DNA from: an uncultured Clostridia bacterium
GTDB taxonomy: Bacteria; Bacillota; Clostridia; Monoglobales; Firm-18
Direction: 5' to 3'
Assembly: GCA_937914775.1 (NCBI GenBank)
Contig: CALDNB010000088.1
Location: 1 to 14,108, forward strand
Length of the DNA: 14,108 nucleotides
The translations under genes and the position numbers were made by a program. The notes under the pieces are model-generated. The model had not been told where the DNA came from. It worked only from the letters and a program-made list of their open reading frames with translations, and made no database searches. Position 1 is the first letter of the stretch. Every line of letters begins with the position of its first letter. Shown piece by piece: positions 7,855-14,108 of this stretch.

Positions 7855-7883
7855 ATTATAAGTTAATTATTAACGGCATACAA
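7855..7883 (-). promoter_or_regulatory. Promoter of the GH3 gene
   Basis: TTGTAT (7878-7883), a 17-base spacer and a perfect TATAAT (7855-7860) on the minus strand. The predicted transcript start near 7848 leaves a leader of only about 15 bases, just enough to hold the Shine-Dalgarno. The spacer contains the 13-base palindrome GTTAATTATTAAC (7862-7874). Confidence 0.65.
7862..7874. promoter_or_regulatory. Palindrome in the GH3 promoter spacer, possible operator
   Basis: GTTAAT-T-ATTAAC is a perfect 6-1-6 inverted repeat lying between the -35 and -10 boxes. The half-site ATTAAC recurs at 7894-7899, 25 bases from the copy at 7869-7874. Its position suits a repressor or an AraC-type protein, but the region is AT-rich and binding is unproven. 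Confidence 0.35.
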
Positions 7884-7924
7884 GTCATAAGCAATTAACA
7901 AATTCACCAAAATATGCTTTTTTC

Positions 7925-7954
7925 TTGCAATTACACACCATTTAGTGTTATTAT
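7925..7954 (+). promoter_or_regulatory. Candidate promoter of the second AraC regulator
   Basis: TTGCAA (7925-7930) and TATTAT (7949-7954) with an 18-base spacer, 20 bases upstream of the ATG and just before the AGGTGA Shine-Dalgarno. Confidence 0.4.
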
Positions 7955-7973
7955 TAAAATATGAGGTGATGTT

Positions 7974-8762
7974 ATGCGTCCGTATTTTGAAAACAAATCA
8001 AGAAACATATTTCTGTCCGTACACCACAAAACTTATAATTGGCCTGCTCATTTTCACAGTTACATAGAATTTGCCTTTTGCCTTTCAGGAAAACAGAGAA
8101 TAAGGGTTGGCGAAAACATTTACACATTAAAAAAAGGGGATGCCGTAGCAATCTTCCCCTATGCAGTACACGAATATATTGAGTATCCCGCCTCTGATTA
8201 CGAGCCTACCAAAATGGTATCTTTAATTTGCGACACGGGGCTTTTGTCACAAAGCTTACCCGATATAATTACAAAAGTTCCAAAAACACCATTTATTACG
8301 GGCGATACAATTTCAGAAACTGTACTTTTTGCAATAGACAAAATAACAAGCACCCAAAACGAAACAGAAATGCTGGGTTGGACTTATATAATACTGTCCC
8401 ACATACTTGGTGTTCTCGAATTTACGCCTGTAGAGGTTAATTCCGAACTTCCGTCAAAAATCATAGCATACATTGACGGGCATTTTACGGAAAATTTAAG
8501 CATAAACAGTGTTGCAAAAGAATTTGGATATCATCCCTCTTATATTGCCCATCTGTTTTGTGACAGACTAAAACTCCCCTTTAAAACATATTTAGGTATA
8601 CTCCGTTCTGAATATGCTGCAAAACAAATCCGCACAACAAAAAAGAGCCTTACGGAAATAGCCTTTGAGTCAGGGTATAATTCCATTAACACCTTTTGCC
8701 GAAACTTTAAAAAGCACTTTTTTGAAACCCCGTCTGACTATAGAAAAAAATACAAAAAATGA
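7974..8762 (+). CDS. AraC-family transcriptional regulator (divergent to GH3)
   Basis: 262 residues. The N-terminal cupin sensor (about 10-90) starts with the histidine-rich HFHSYIEF strand at 27-34 and ends at FPYAVHEYI, 61-69, the usual AraC sugar-binding barrel. The C-terminal double helix-turn-helix (about 160-260) has LSINSVAKEFGYHPSYIAHLF and then SLTEIAFESGYNSINTFCRNF followed by TPSDYRKKYKK, a standard AraC ending. GAGGTGAT just upstream of the ATG supports the start. It is separated by 140 bases from the divergent GH3 gene and is the natural candidate for its regulator; the inducer is unknown but probably a product or substrate of the GH3 enzyme. The gene ends nine bases before the end of a third AraC gene on the other strand, with no visible terminator between them. 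Confidence 0.92.
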   Translation: MRPYFENKSRNIFLSVHHKTYNWPAHFHSYIEFAFCLSGKQRIRVGENIYTLKKGDAVAIFPYAVHEYIEYPASDYEPTKMVSLICDTGLLSQSLPDIITKVPKTPFITGDTISETVLFAIDKITSTQNETEMLGWTYIILSHILGVLEFTPVEVNSELPSKIIAYIDGHFTENLSINSVAKEFGYHPSYIAHLFCDRLKLPFKTYLGILRSEYAAKQIRTTKKSLTEIAFESGYNSINTFCRNFKKHFFETPSDYRKKYKK

Positions 8763-8771
8763 AGTTGTCAC

Positions 8772-9521
8772 CTATCGTTTTATCTCTGACGGAGCAAAGC
8801 CGTAAACCTTTCTGAAAACCTTGCTGAAATATAATGGGTCGTTGTACCCCGACAACTCCGAAACTTCCTTTATTGTATCATAATCACCACTTTCAAGTAT
8901 GGCTTTCGCGTGGAAAAGCCTTCTGATTGTAACATATTCCTGAGGCATCATATTAAACCTTGACATAAATAATTTTCTGAAATATGTATCTGAAATTCCG
9001 CATAATCCATGAAGTTTGCTTATCTTAAAATCGCAGTCGTATATGTGCTTTTTCAAATATTCTACCGCGGGTTCTATTAAACTGTATTCTCTCTTTTCGG
9101 GGTTTTCAATTCTTGAGATATACGAAATCAAATCATAAAAAACCGAAAGGCACTTGTATTTGTCTGACAATCCTCCGAAATTCCACAGTTCCGAAAAAAT
9201 GTAAGATATGTAATCTACTCCGTAAAAATCCTTTAAATTGTACACAGTAACTTCCGGACGGTCAATACTGGCTTGAAAATTTATAGAGGTGTATAAATTT
9301 TCATCATTAGGGTTTGCTCTGTGCTCATACATTGAGCCCCTGGGCAAAAAAATCATTTCACCTGCATTTAACCTTACTGTCTTATCCTGAAAAAAGTAAT
9401 CGGTAAAGCCTCTGACCTTGATTATAAATCCGTGAGTTAATCTGTCTTGAACTTTTCCGTAAGGTCTGCCCGTCTTGTGAAAAGACGAAACTATTTCTAA
9501 ATTTTCCATATATCCAAACAT
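8772..9521 (-). CDS. AraC-family transcriptional regulator (divergent to OFA-type MFS)
   Basis: 249 residues from the ATG at 9519-9521. The N-terminal half is a cupin-like sensor (about 30-85, with NAGEMIFLPRGSMYEH). The last 100 residues are the AraC DNA-binding domain: FKISKLHGLCGISDTYFRKLF, then TIKEVSELSGYNDPLYFSKVF with the family-typical GYNDPLYFSKVFRK and ending APSEIKR. The open frame extends up to a GTG at 9567-9569, but that codon overlaps the start of a -10 box, so translation cannot begin there. AAGGA lies 12 bases before the chosen ATG, rather far; an ATG at 9507-9509 is an alternative. The divergent MFS gene starts 169 bases away and is the likely target. It is tail to tail with the second AraC gene, so transcripts of the two may collide. 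Confidence 0.88.
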   Translation of the reverse strand: MFGYMENLEIVSSFHKTGRPYGKVQDRLTHGFIIKVRGFTDYFFQDKTVRLNAGEMIFLPRGSMYEHRANPNDENLYTSINFQASIDRPEVTVYNLKDFYGVDYISYIFSELWNFGGLSDKYKCLSVFYDLISYISRIENPEKREYSLIEPAVEYLKKHIYDCDFKISKLHGLCGISDTYFRKLFMSRFNMMPQEYVTIRRLFHAKAILESGDYDTIKEVSELSGYNDPLYFSKVFRKVYGFAPSEIKR

Positions 9522-9559
9522 AACAACACTCAGTCCTTCAGAACTTATTATTACTACAA

Positions 9560-9588
9560 AGTATATCACAGATAATTTGTCATTTCAA
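9560..9588 (-). promoter_or_regulatory. Promoter of the third AraC regulator
   Basis: TTGAAA (9583-9588), a 17-base spacer and TATACT (9560-9565) on the minus strand, about 40 bases upstream of the chosen ATG. Its position rules out the upstream GTG start. Confidence 0.6.
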
Positions 9589-9628
9589 TATTTAGTTCTG
9601 TTTTTTCCATATTGTTGTATTAATTACA

Positions 9629-9657
9629 TTTACTTTTTCCATTTATGACAATACAAT
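9629..9657 (+). promoter_or_regulatory. Candidate promoter of the OFA-type MFS gene
   Basis: TTTACT (9629-9634) and TACAAT (9652-9657) with a 17-base spacer. A transcript start near 9664 would leave room for the AAAAGGAG Shine-Dalgarno, which lies nine bases before the ATG. Confidence 0.4.
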
Positions 9658-9690
9658 ACATATAAATCAAACTAAAAGGAGTCTTTACAA

Positions 9691-10962
9691 ATGGAAAAGA
9701 AAAAATACGACTACGCCTGGGTGATTGCGGCGATTTGCTTTTTATCCGTTTGCATAAGTCTTGGGTTTTGCTCAAGCGGACGAACAATGTACCTTACCGC
9801 AATAACCGATGCCCTTAATATTAAAAGAGGAGCCTTTTCCCTTAACGATACCTTTCGTTTCGTTACAACGTCATTTGTCAATCTGTTTTTCGGACTTTTA
9901 GTAAACAAGTTTGGTACAAAGAAACTTATGTCCGCGGGTTTTTTATGTCTTATAGGCTTTGCTCTTTTAAATGCAAGGGCACAATATTTGTACCAGTTCT
10001 ACATAGGCGGGATACTTTTAGGCGTTGGTCTTTCCTGGACAGGAACAACAATGGTAAGCGTTGTTATAAACAGATGGTTCCACAAAAACAAAGGCACAAT
10101 TACAGGAATAGTACTTTCCGCCAATGGCCTTGGCGGTGCCGTAGCATCTCAGATTTTATCCCCCGTCATTTTCGAACCGGGCAACCCTTTCGGTTATCGC
10201 AACTCCTATAATCTTGTTGCGCTAATACTGACGGTTATGCTTGTATTGATAATTCTGTTTTTCCGAGAGACACCAAAAAACGCAGAAATAAATCCGGCAC
10301 CAATTACGAAAAAGCACAAAGTTCGTGGAACCGGATGGATTGGTATGGAATTTAAAGATGCTGTAAGTAAGCCGTATTTTTATATAACTCTTGTTTGTAT
10401 GATGTTTATAGGAATGTCGCTGCAGGGTTTAAGTGGCATCGCAACTCCGCATATGTACGATGTAGGCCTTGACAAACAGTACGTAGCCACTCTTCTGACT
10501 ATTACCAACTTGTTTCTTGTGCTGTTTAAAGTTATGACAGGATACATCTACGACAGAAACGGAATGAAAATTACTATGAATATTTGTTTTGTCTGTTCAT
10601 TGTTATCTTTAGTCTCAGTTGTATTTACAGCAAACACTCCTTTAGGAAAAGTAATGGCATTTGCAAGAACTGTGTTATCACCAGCAGCATTGCCACTGGA
10701 AACGGTTATGTTGCCTCTTTTTGCAAGTGAACTGTTCGGCAATAAGAGTTTTGATAAAATTGTAGGAATTTTTTATTCCGCAAGTTCCGTAGGCTTTGCT
10801 CTGGGCGCGCCCTTCGCTAATCTTTTCTACGATCTTTACGGCAATTACAATGTTCCGTTTATTGTTTTTGCCATTCTTATACTTTTCGTTACTGTAGCAA
10901 TGCAGTTTGTTCTGCGCACTGCAAACCGCGACAAACAGATAATCCTTGAAAAGGAGAATTAG
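9691..10962 (+). CDS. Major facilitator superfamily transporter, OFA/monocarboxylate-like
   Basis: 423 residues with the usual twelve-segment MFS plan: hydrophobic stretches near 9-27, 54-73, 78-95, 102-124, 136-158, 172-192, then after a basic loop (205-225) 229-249, 264-284, 296-312, 322-342, 354-378 and 388-407. The loop GLLVNKFGTKKLM (68-80) is MFS motif A and GYIYDRNGMK (284-293) its second-half copy; NRWFHKNKGTITGI (127-140) is typical of the oxalate/formate and monocarboxylate branches. It would move a small anion, possibly an organic or sugar acid, across the cytoplasmic membrane; the substrate is unknown. The start is fixed by AAAAGGAG. It is divergent from the third AraC gene, its likely regulator, and converges on the FAD oxidoreductase with the two stop codons overlapping (10959-10962). 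Confidence 0.87.
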   Translation: MEKKKYDYAWVIAAICFLSVCISLGFCSSGRTMYLTAITDALNIKRGAFSLNDTFRFVTTSFVNLFFGLLVNKFGTKKLMSAGFLCLIGFALLNARAQYLYQFYIGGILLGVGLSWTGTTMVSVVINRWFHKNKGTITGIVLSANGLGGAVASQILSPVIFEPGNPFGYRNSYNLVALILTVMLVLIILFFRETPKNAEINPAPITKKHKVRGTGWIGMEFKDAVSKPYFYITLVCMMFIGMSLQGLSGIATPHMYDVGLDKQYVATLLTITNLFLVLFKVMTGYIYDRNGMKITMNICFVCSLLSLVSVVFTANTPLGKVMAFARTVLSPAALPLETVMLPLFASELFGNKSFDKIVGIFYSASSVGFALGAPFANLFYDLYGNYNVPFIVFAILILFVTVAMQFVLRTANRDKQIILEKEN

Positions 10963-12254
10963 TCTAAAATAGCACCCTTTTCTTTAAGAACTGTCTGTAG
11001 TTTTATAATATCTACGTTATAAGGTGTGCAGTTGTCAGTTACAGCAAGTGCCGCAGCAGCACCCGCCGCCTGTCCCATTGACATCGCACAAGGCATACAG
11101 CGAAGACCCCCTGCCGCCTGAGACTGGCATGAAATTGTTTTACCCGCAACAAGGAGATTGTCGCACCCCTCGGGAATAAGACTTCTGTAAGGAATATAGT
11201 ACCTGTTTGCAACTTCGATTTTGAAATTGCCTGATTCCTTGTCGTTTCTGGGGTGAACATCCAGCCCGTAGCCGTATGTGGCTATGCGGTCATCAAATTT
11301 TGTTCCATTTGTAATGTCATCAATGGTAATTTTGTATTTTCCCTCGATGTGACGGCTTTCACGTACACCAAGAACAGGCGCAACCTGTGCAATTTTAGAA
11401 TTTTCAAACCCTTGTGTACGGTTGCGAAGAACGTCATAGGCGTCCATAACCTGTTTTCGTGCTTTTATGTGTGCATTGGTCATACTCTGTGAATTTGTGG
11501 CATCTACACCAAACACGCGGTAGTGATTAACCTTGTACTTCCCTTCCAACGGTGTTCTGTATGCCTTTACGGGCAGTTCGGGCCTTGAACTTCTTTCCAG
11601 AAAACCCTCGTCTTTTACACCGCTTACCTCAAACATAAGCGTACCTGGTTGAGGTACTCCGCTTTGTTCTTCACCTTTATAAGTATATACTCCTGCGGCA
11701 GCAGCAACATCGGCGTTTCCCGTACAGTCTATATAAACGTCAGCATCAACTGCTACAAGACCTTCAAGGGCACAAAGTACCGCCCTTTCAATTTTGTTGT
11801 TTTTACACACACAATCAGCAAAACGGGTATATAGCATAACATTAACACCTGCCGCCTCCGTCATTTCGTCAAGGACAAGTTGCAGGGCAAAAGAATCAAA
11901 TGCCGTAACGTGGCGGTGATATTTTTCTATAAATGACGTATGAATACTTGGGGAATCAAGTTCCTCAGGCTCAAATACTCCGTTGTACTGTTTTAGATTG
12001 TCAACAATTCTTCTGAAAATTCCGCCCACAACAGGAACATTGCCGTCACGGTCGTAGCAAGTCATAAAAGGGCCTACAAGACCTGATGTTGCCATACCTC
12101 CAAGCATTCCGGTCGCCTCAACCAACAGTACTTTTTTGTCTGCCTCCGCTGCCTCTATGGCTGCACATACTCCTGCAGGTCCTCCGCCAAAAACTATAAC
12201 GTCAAAATGTCCGTAATAAGGTATTTCTCTTGAAAATTTAATGTTGTTTTTCAT
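10959..12254 (-). CDS. FAD-dependent oxidoreductase (FAD_oxidored, PF12831-like)
   Basis: 431 residues. The N-terminus is a Rossmann fold for FAD: FDVIVFGGGPAGVCAAIEAAE (17-37) holds the dinucleotide-binding glycines, and VLLVE ends in Glu46, which normally binds the ribose. DCTGNADVAAAAG (176-188) is the second nucleotide contact, GVRESRHIEG (296-305) resembles the RESRR motif of this family, and NLLVAGKTIS...GQAAGAAAALA (366-404) closes the FAD site. It should oxidise or reduce a small soluble substrate; members of this family are poorly characterised and I cannot name the substrate. It begins one base after the stop of the GpsA-like gene (TAA-T-ATG), with its GAGGTG Shine-Dalgarno inside that gene, so the two are translationally coupled. 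No signal peptide, so it is cytoplasmic. Confidence 0.88.
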   Translation of the reverse strand: MKNNIKFSREIPYYGHFDVIVFGGGPAGVCAAIEAAEADKKVLLVEATGMLGGMATSGLVGPFMTCYDRDGNVPVVGGIFRRIVDNLKQYNGVFEPEELDSPSIHTSFIEKYHRHVTAFDSFALQLVLDEMTEAAGVNVMLYTRFADCVCKNNKIERAVLCALEGLVAVDADVYIDCTGNADVAAAAGVYTYKGEEQSGVPQPGTLMFEVSGVKDEGFLERSSRPELPVKAYRTPLEGKYKVNHYRVFGVDATNSQSMTNAHIKARKQVMDAYDVLRNRTQGFENSKIAQVAPVLGVRESRHIEGKYKITIDDITNGTKFDDRIATYGYGLDVHPRNDKESGNFKIEVANRYYIPYRSLIPEGCDNLLVAGKTISCQSQAAGGLRCMPCAMSMGQAAGAAAALAVTDNCTPYNVDIIKLQTVLKEKGAILD

Positions 12255-12255
12255 A

Positions 12256-13305
12256 TTACACCTCTTTAATAAATGTAAAATCCTCCCAGGGAATGTTTAC
12301 TTCTTTTTTACTGCATATTATTTCGTCTATGTGAAGCAAAAGAGGAAAATCCTCTTTGTTTAGAATTCCGTTTTTAATATTTAGTTTTACCGCTCTTGCA
12401 ACTCTCTCTGCAACAACAAGGGATTCTAAAGTTACTCCGTTTAACTCCGCCTTTGCTTCGTCAATATTAAGTCCTTTGCCTAAAAGAATTCCCACAAGAC
12501 GTGTACGTCCTCCGTAAACAGTAACATAAAGGTCCCCTACACCCACGCAAAGATTTTCAAGGGTTAAAGCCTTCTGGAACTGAAGTAATTTATACATTTC
12601 CTTTGTTGCCTGACCAAACACTGCAGCCTGAGAATTAAAATGCAGTTCATCATTTCCGAATTTTATCTGGTTTTGTCCGATAGTAAGGGCAATTCCAAGA
12701 GCATATCCGTTTTTCAAAGCAACTGCACTTTCTATACCCACAACGTCAGTTGTAATGCTGATGTGATAATAATCAGTCTCCATAAGTTGTTTCAAAACCG
12801 AAAGAACTTTTATATCTTCTCCGCAAAATGCAACTTCAGTCTGGTCGTGGGCTACCAGTTCGTAACTTGTGCACGGTCCGCCTATTGCATTAAGGGAAAG
12901 TTTTTTGCCAATAGAATCAAGTTTTTGTTTCCACAAATCAGGGTATGTAAGAAGTTTGCCGTCAGGGGTATCCATAAGTCCTTTGGTAACTGTAAGCACA
13001 AAAACGTTTTCGGAAATTACTGGAAGTACCTTTTCCGCAAACCATTCTACACCAAAACTGCTTACGCCGCCAATAACAACATCACAGCCATCTATTGCTT
13101 CGGCAAGTTGTTCTATCTGGTAATATTTTATACCCAAAGGGAAATCTCTGTCAAATTTAGGGTGTCTGTTGTTTTTGATACATCCGTCTATAATTTCTCT
13201 GTCTAAATGTGTTCCAACTAATCTTACTTCATTTTTGTTTTCTCTTGCAGGAAAAGCAAGTGCGCTTCCCATCATACCTGCACCAACTATTGTTATTACT
13301 GCCAT
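12256..13305 (-). CDS. GpsA-like NAD(P)-dependent dehydrogenase (glycerol-3-phosphate dehydrogenase family)
   Basis: 349 residues, close to the usual 330-340 of GpsA. Residues 1-185 form the NAD(P)-binding domain: VGAGMMGSALA (7-17), TKG at 107-109 and GGPCTSYELV (142-151), the position where GpsA has SGPSFAEE. Residues 185-345 form the helical catalytic domain: VALKNGYALG has the conserved Lys198 (catalytic Lys in GpsA), GVGDLYVT at 255-262 matches the GLGDLVLT motif, and RTRLVGILLGKG (267-278) matches the phosphate-binding SRNRRFG...LG.G, though the Asn is lost. GpsA interconverts sn-glycerol-3-phosphate and dihydroxyacetone phosphate; the retained Lys and Arg suggest a phosphorylated substrate, but divergence and the pairing with an FAD oxidoreductase hint at another polyol or sugar phosphate. 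AGGAGG nine bases upstream fixes the start. First gene of a coupled pair, divergent from deoR. Confidence 0.85.
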   Translation of the reverse strand: MAVITIVGAGMMGSALAFPARENKNEVRLVGTHLDREIIDGCIKNNRHPKFDRDFPLGIKYYQIEQLAEAIDGCDVVIGGVSSFGVEWFAEKVLPVISENVFVLTVTKGLMDTPDGKLLTYPDLWKQKLDSIGKKLSLNAIGGPCTSYELVAHDQTEVAFCGEDIKVLSVLKQLMETDYYHISITTDVVGIESAVALKNGYALGIALTIGQNQIKFGNDELHFNSQAAVFGQATKEMYKLLQFQKALTLENLCVGVGDLYVTVYGGRTRLVGILLGKGLNIDEAKAELNGVTLESLVVAERVARAVKLNIKNGILNKEDFPLLLHIDEIICSKKEVNIPWEDFTFIKEV

Positions 13306-13318
13306 TTACATACGCCTC

Positions 13319-13354
13319 CTGAAAATCTTTGAAACTTCTTGAAATTTTTTGAAA
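13319..13354. repeat. Four 10-bp-phased GAAA direct repeats upstream of gpsA-like
   Basis: GAAA occurs at 13321, 13331, 13341 and 13351, exactly 10 bases apart; the last three are TTGAAA (13329-13334, 13339-13344, 13349-13354) and the first CTGAAA. They lie just upstream of the gpsA-like Shine-Dalgarno, one helical turn apart, as expected for a multi-site operator. TTTC/GAAA repeats are typical of DeoR-family operators. Confidence 0.6.
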
Positions 13355-13362
13355 ATAAGAAA

Positions 13363-13400
13363 AGTATAGTAAATTATTGTTTAAGGCGTACACAAGTCAA
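13363..13400 (-). promoter_or_regulatory. Probable promoter region of the gpsA-FAD operon
   Basis: On the minus strand TTGACT (13395-13400) is a good -35 box; with an 18-base spacer it faces a weak TAATTT. A better -10, TATACT (13363-13368), lies 26 bases from TTGACT, too far for a normal promoter. The exact start site is therefore uncertain, but both candidates place the GAAA array in the leader or at the start site. Confidence 0.35.
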
Positions 13401-13415
13401 GGATTGGCACAGTTA

Positions 13416-13440
13416 TTGAAACTTTTTCAAACTTTTTCAC
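13416..13440. promoter_or_regulatory. TTGAAA/TTTCAA inverted repeat plus tandem half-site before deoR
   Basis: TTGAAA-CTT-TTTCAA (13416-13430) is a perfect 6-3-6 inverted repeat, and ACTTTTTCA is repeated at 13421 and 13431, again with 10-base spacing. It ends at the base before the AAAGGAG Shine-Dalgarno of deoR. The same core as the array on the other side suggests autoregulation by DeoR. Confidence 0.5.
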
Positions 13441-13455
13441 AAAGGAGAAAAATAT

Positions 13456-14108
13456 ATGATTATATATGAAAGACAAGAAACAATTTTAAATCACCTGAAG
13501 CAAAACAGATTTTCTACAATAAAGGAACTTTCGAAAATAGTATGGTCCAGCGAATCATCAGTAAGACGTGATATAAAAGTTCTCGAACAAAAAGGCTATG
13601 TCAGGCAAATATACGGAGGCGTTGTTTCTGCAGAATTCGAAAACAACGTTGTGCCGTTAGATTTAAGGGACTCCTCCAATGTTTCGGTCAAAGATGAACT
13701 GGCAAAAAAGGCCGCAGGTTATCTGTTTGACGGTGCAACCGTCTTTATGGACGGCTCTTCTACCGTAAGGCGTATTATAAAATATATAAACAAATTTAAA
13801 GATATTAAAATAATAACAAACAATCAGCGTATTTTTTCCGAATGTACCTCTTCACAGGTTAAACTGTACTGCACCGGCGGACTTTTCGATAGTCACAGCA
13901 GCATCTTTTACGGCAACTCCGCTGAAAACTATGTCAGTAACATAGGTGCTGACCTCTTTGACATTTTCAGGCGCGTTGCCCATCGCCACGCTGTACCCCG
14001 CGATGCGCAGCGCCGGCAGGGCGTTTTCCGCGTTCTGCTTCAGGTTGTACAGGCACAGAGGACAGGCCGTGATCAGGCACTCGGCTCCGCAGTTTCTGGC
14101 ATTCTCCG
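13456..14108 (+). CDS. DeoR-family transcriptional regulator, 3' part replaced by foreign sequence
   Basis: The reading frame is open to the right edge, but only the first ~168 codons (to about 13959) look authentic. Residues 5-57 are the DeoR winged helix: RQETILNHLKQNRFSTIKEL, then SSESSVRRDIKVLEQKG as the recognition helix and YVRQIYGGVV as the wing. Residues 75-168 are the start of the sugar-phosphate-isomerase-like sensor, with VFMDGSSTV (96-104), ITNN (120-123) and the CTGG turn. After GADLF a normal family member continues with a hydrophobic FFSA-type strand; here it becomes an Arg/Ala/Gln-rich stretch in GC-rich DNA with no family resemblance. The true gene should be about 250 codons. 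AAAGGAG eight bases upstream fixes the start. Such repressors respond to phosphorylated sugars; the divergent gpsA-FAD pair is the likely target. Confidence 0.85.
   Translation, partial: MIIYERQETILNHLKQNRFSTIKELSKIVWSSESSVRRDIKVLEQKGYVRQIYGGVVSAEFENNVVPLDLRDSSNVSVKDELAKKAAGYLFDGATVFMDGSSTVRRIIKYINKFKDIKIITNNQRIFSECTSSQVKLYCTGGLFDSHSSIFYGNSAENYVSNIGADLFDIFRRVAHRHAVPRDAQRRQGVFRVLLQVVQAQRTGRDQALGSAVSGIL
13960..14108. other. Probable chimeric join at the right end (not native sequence)
   Basis: Base composition jumps from AT-rich to about 60% GC. Read on the minus strand in one frame, 14100 to about 14020 encodes a cysteine-rich Fe-S oxidoreductase-like piece (CLITACPLCLYNL, HdrB/GlpC type), and about 14010 to 13960 encodes a piece of a Cof-type HAD phosphatase (GYSVAMGNAPENVKEV). 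These two families are not normally fused, and neither fits a DeoR gene on the plus strand. The simplest reading is an assembly or amplification chimera at a contig end. Confidence 0.65.

Noticed and set aside
9522..9569. N-terminal extension of the third AraC protein to the GTG at 9567-9569
   Set aside because: The codon overlaps the TATACT-containing promoter, lacks a Shine-Dalgarno and the added residues are not part of the family fold.
10948..10982. GAAAAGG...CCTTTTC inverted repeat as a terminator between the MFS and FAD genes
   Set aside because: Only seven paired bases, mostly A-T, with a 21-base loop; too weak to call.
12640..13206. 188-codon plus-strand frame opposite the GpsA-like gene
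   Set aside because: No Shine-Dalgarno and no recognisable motif, while the minus-strand GpsA-like protein has clear family motifs over the same bases.
13929..14100. Minus-strand reading frame (HdrB-like then HAD-like) as a real gene
   Set aside because: The two fragments belong to unrelated families, each is far too short, and the frame runs into the antisense of deoR.
1..14108. Catabolite-response (cre) operators in the sugar promoters
   Set aside because: Reading the intergenic regions I found no sequence close to the cre consensus TGWAANCGNTNWCA.

Overview
The window is about 14 kb of low-GC DNA with strong Shine-Dalgarno sites (AGGAGG/GGAG/AGGTG), GTG as an occasional start, AT-rich sigma-A type promoters (TTGACT-17-TATAAT) and compact intergenic gaps. 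Gene content is carbohydrate-utilisation functions with AraC and DeoR regulators. This suggests a fermentative Firmicute of the class Clostridia, probably a gut anaerobe; the genus cannot be named from sequence alone. No rRNA, tRNA, CRISPR array or mobile element was recognised, and no stretch longer than 300 bases lacks a gene.

Layout. (1) 1-229, minus: the N-terminal 76 residues of an ECF sigma factor running off the left edge. (2) 381-4582, minus: a two-gene unit of a GH35 beta-galactosidase followed by a GPH-type sugar transporter with an unusual ~310-residue charged tail. It is read from a strong promoter at 4624-4652 and faces a divergent AraC regulator (4688-5464). (3) 5527-7833, minus: a GH3 beta-glucosidase with its two domains in reversed order, divergent from a second AraC regulator (7974-8762). 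(4) 8772-9521, minus: a third AraC regulator, tail to tail with the second and divergent from an MFS transporter of OFA/monocarboxylate type (9691-10962). (5) 10959-13305, minus: a tightly coupled pair, a GpsA-like dehydrogenase then an FAD-dependent oxidoreductase, divergent from a DeoR-family regulator (13456 onward). The regulator breaks into foreign-looking GC-rich sequence about 150 bases before the right edge.

Working together (inference): each enzyme or transporter unit has its own divergent regulator, so the region reads as four adjacent modules. Imported beta-galactosides would be cut by the cytoplasmic GH35 and beta-glucosides by the cytoplasmic GH3 (neither has a signal peptide). 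The GpsA-like/FAD pair would oxidise or reduce a phosphorylated or polyol-type intermediate under DeoR control. The substrate of this last module is not evident, and it is the least explained part of the window.

Main points for a second look: the permuted GH3; the long repeat-ended tail on the transporter; a 10-bp-phased TTGAAA array between gpsA-like and deoR; a TGACTTRT element shared by three enzyme promoters; and an apparent chimeric join at the right end, where the sequence should not be trusted.
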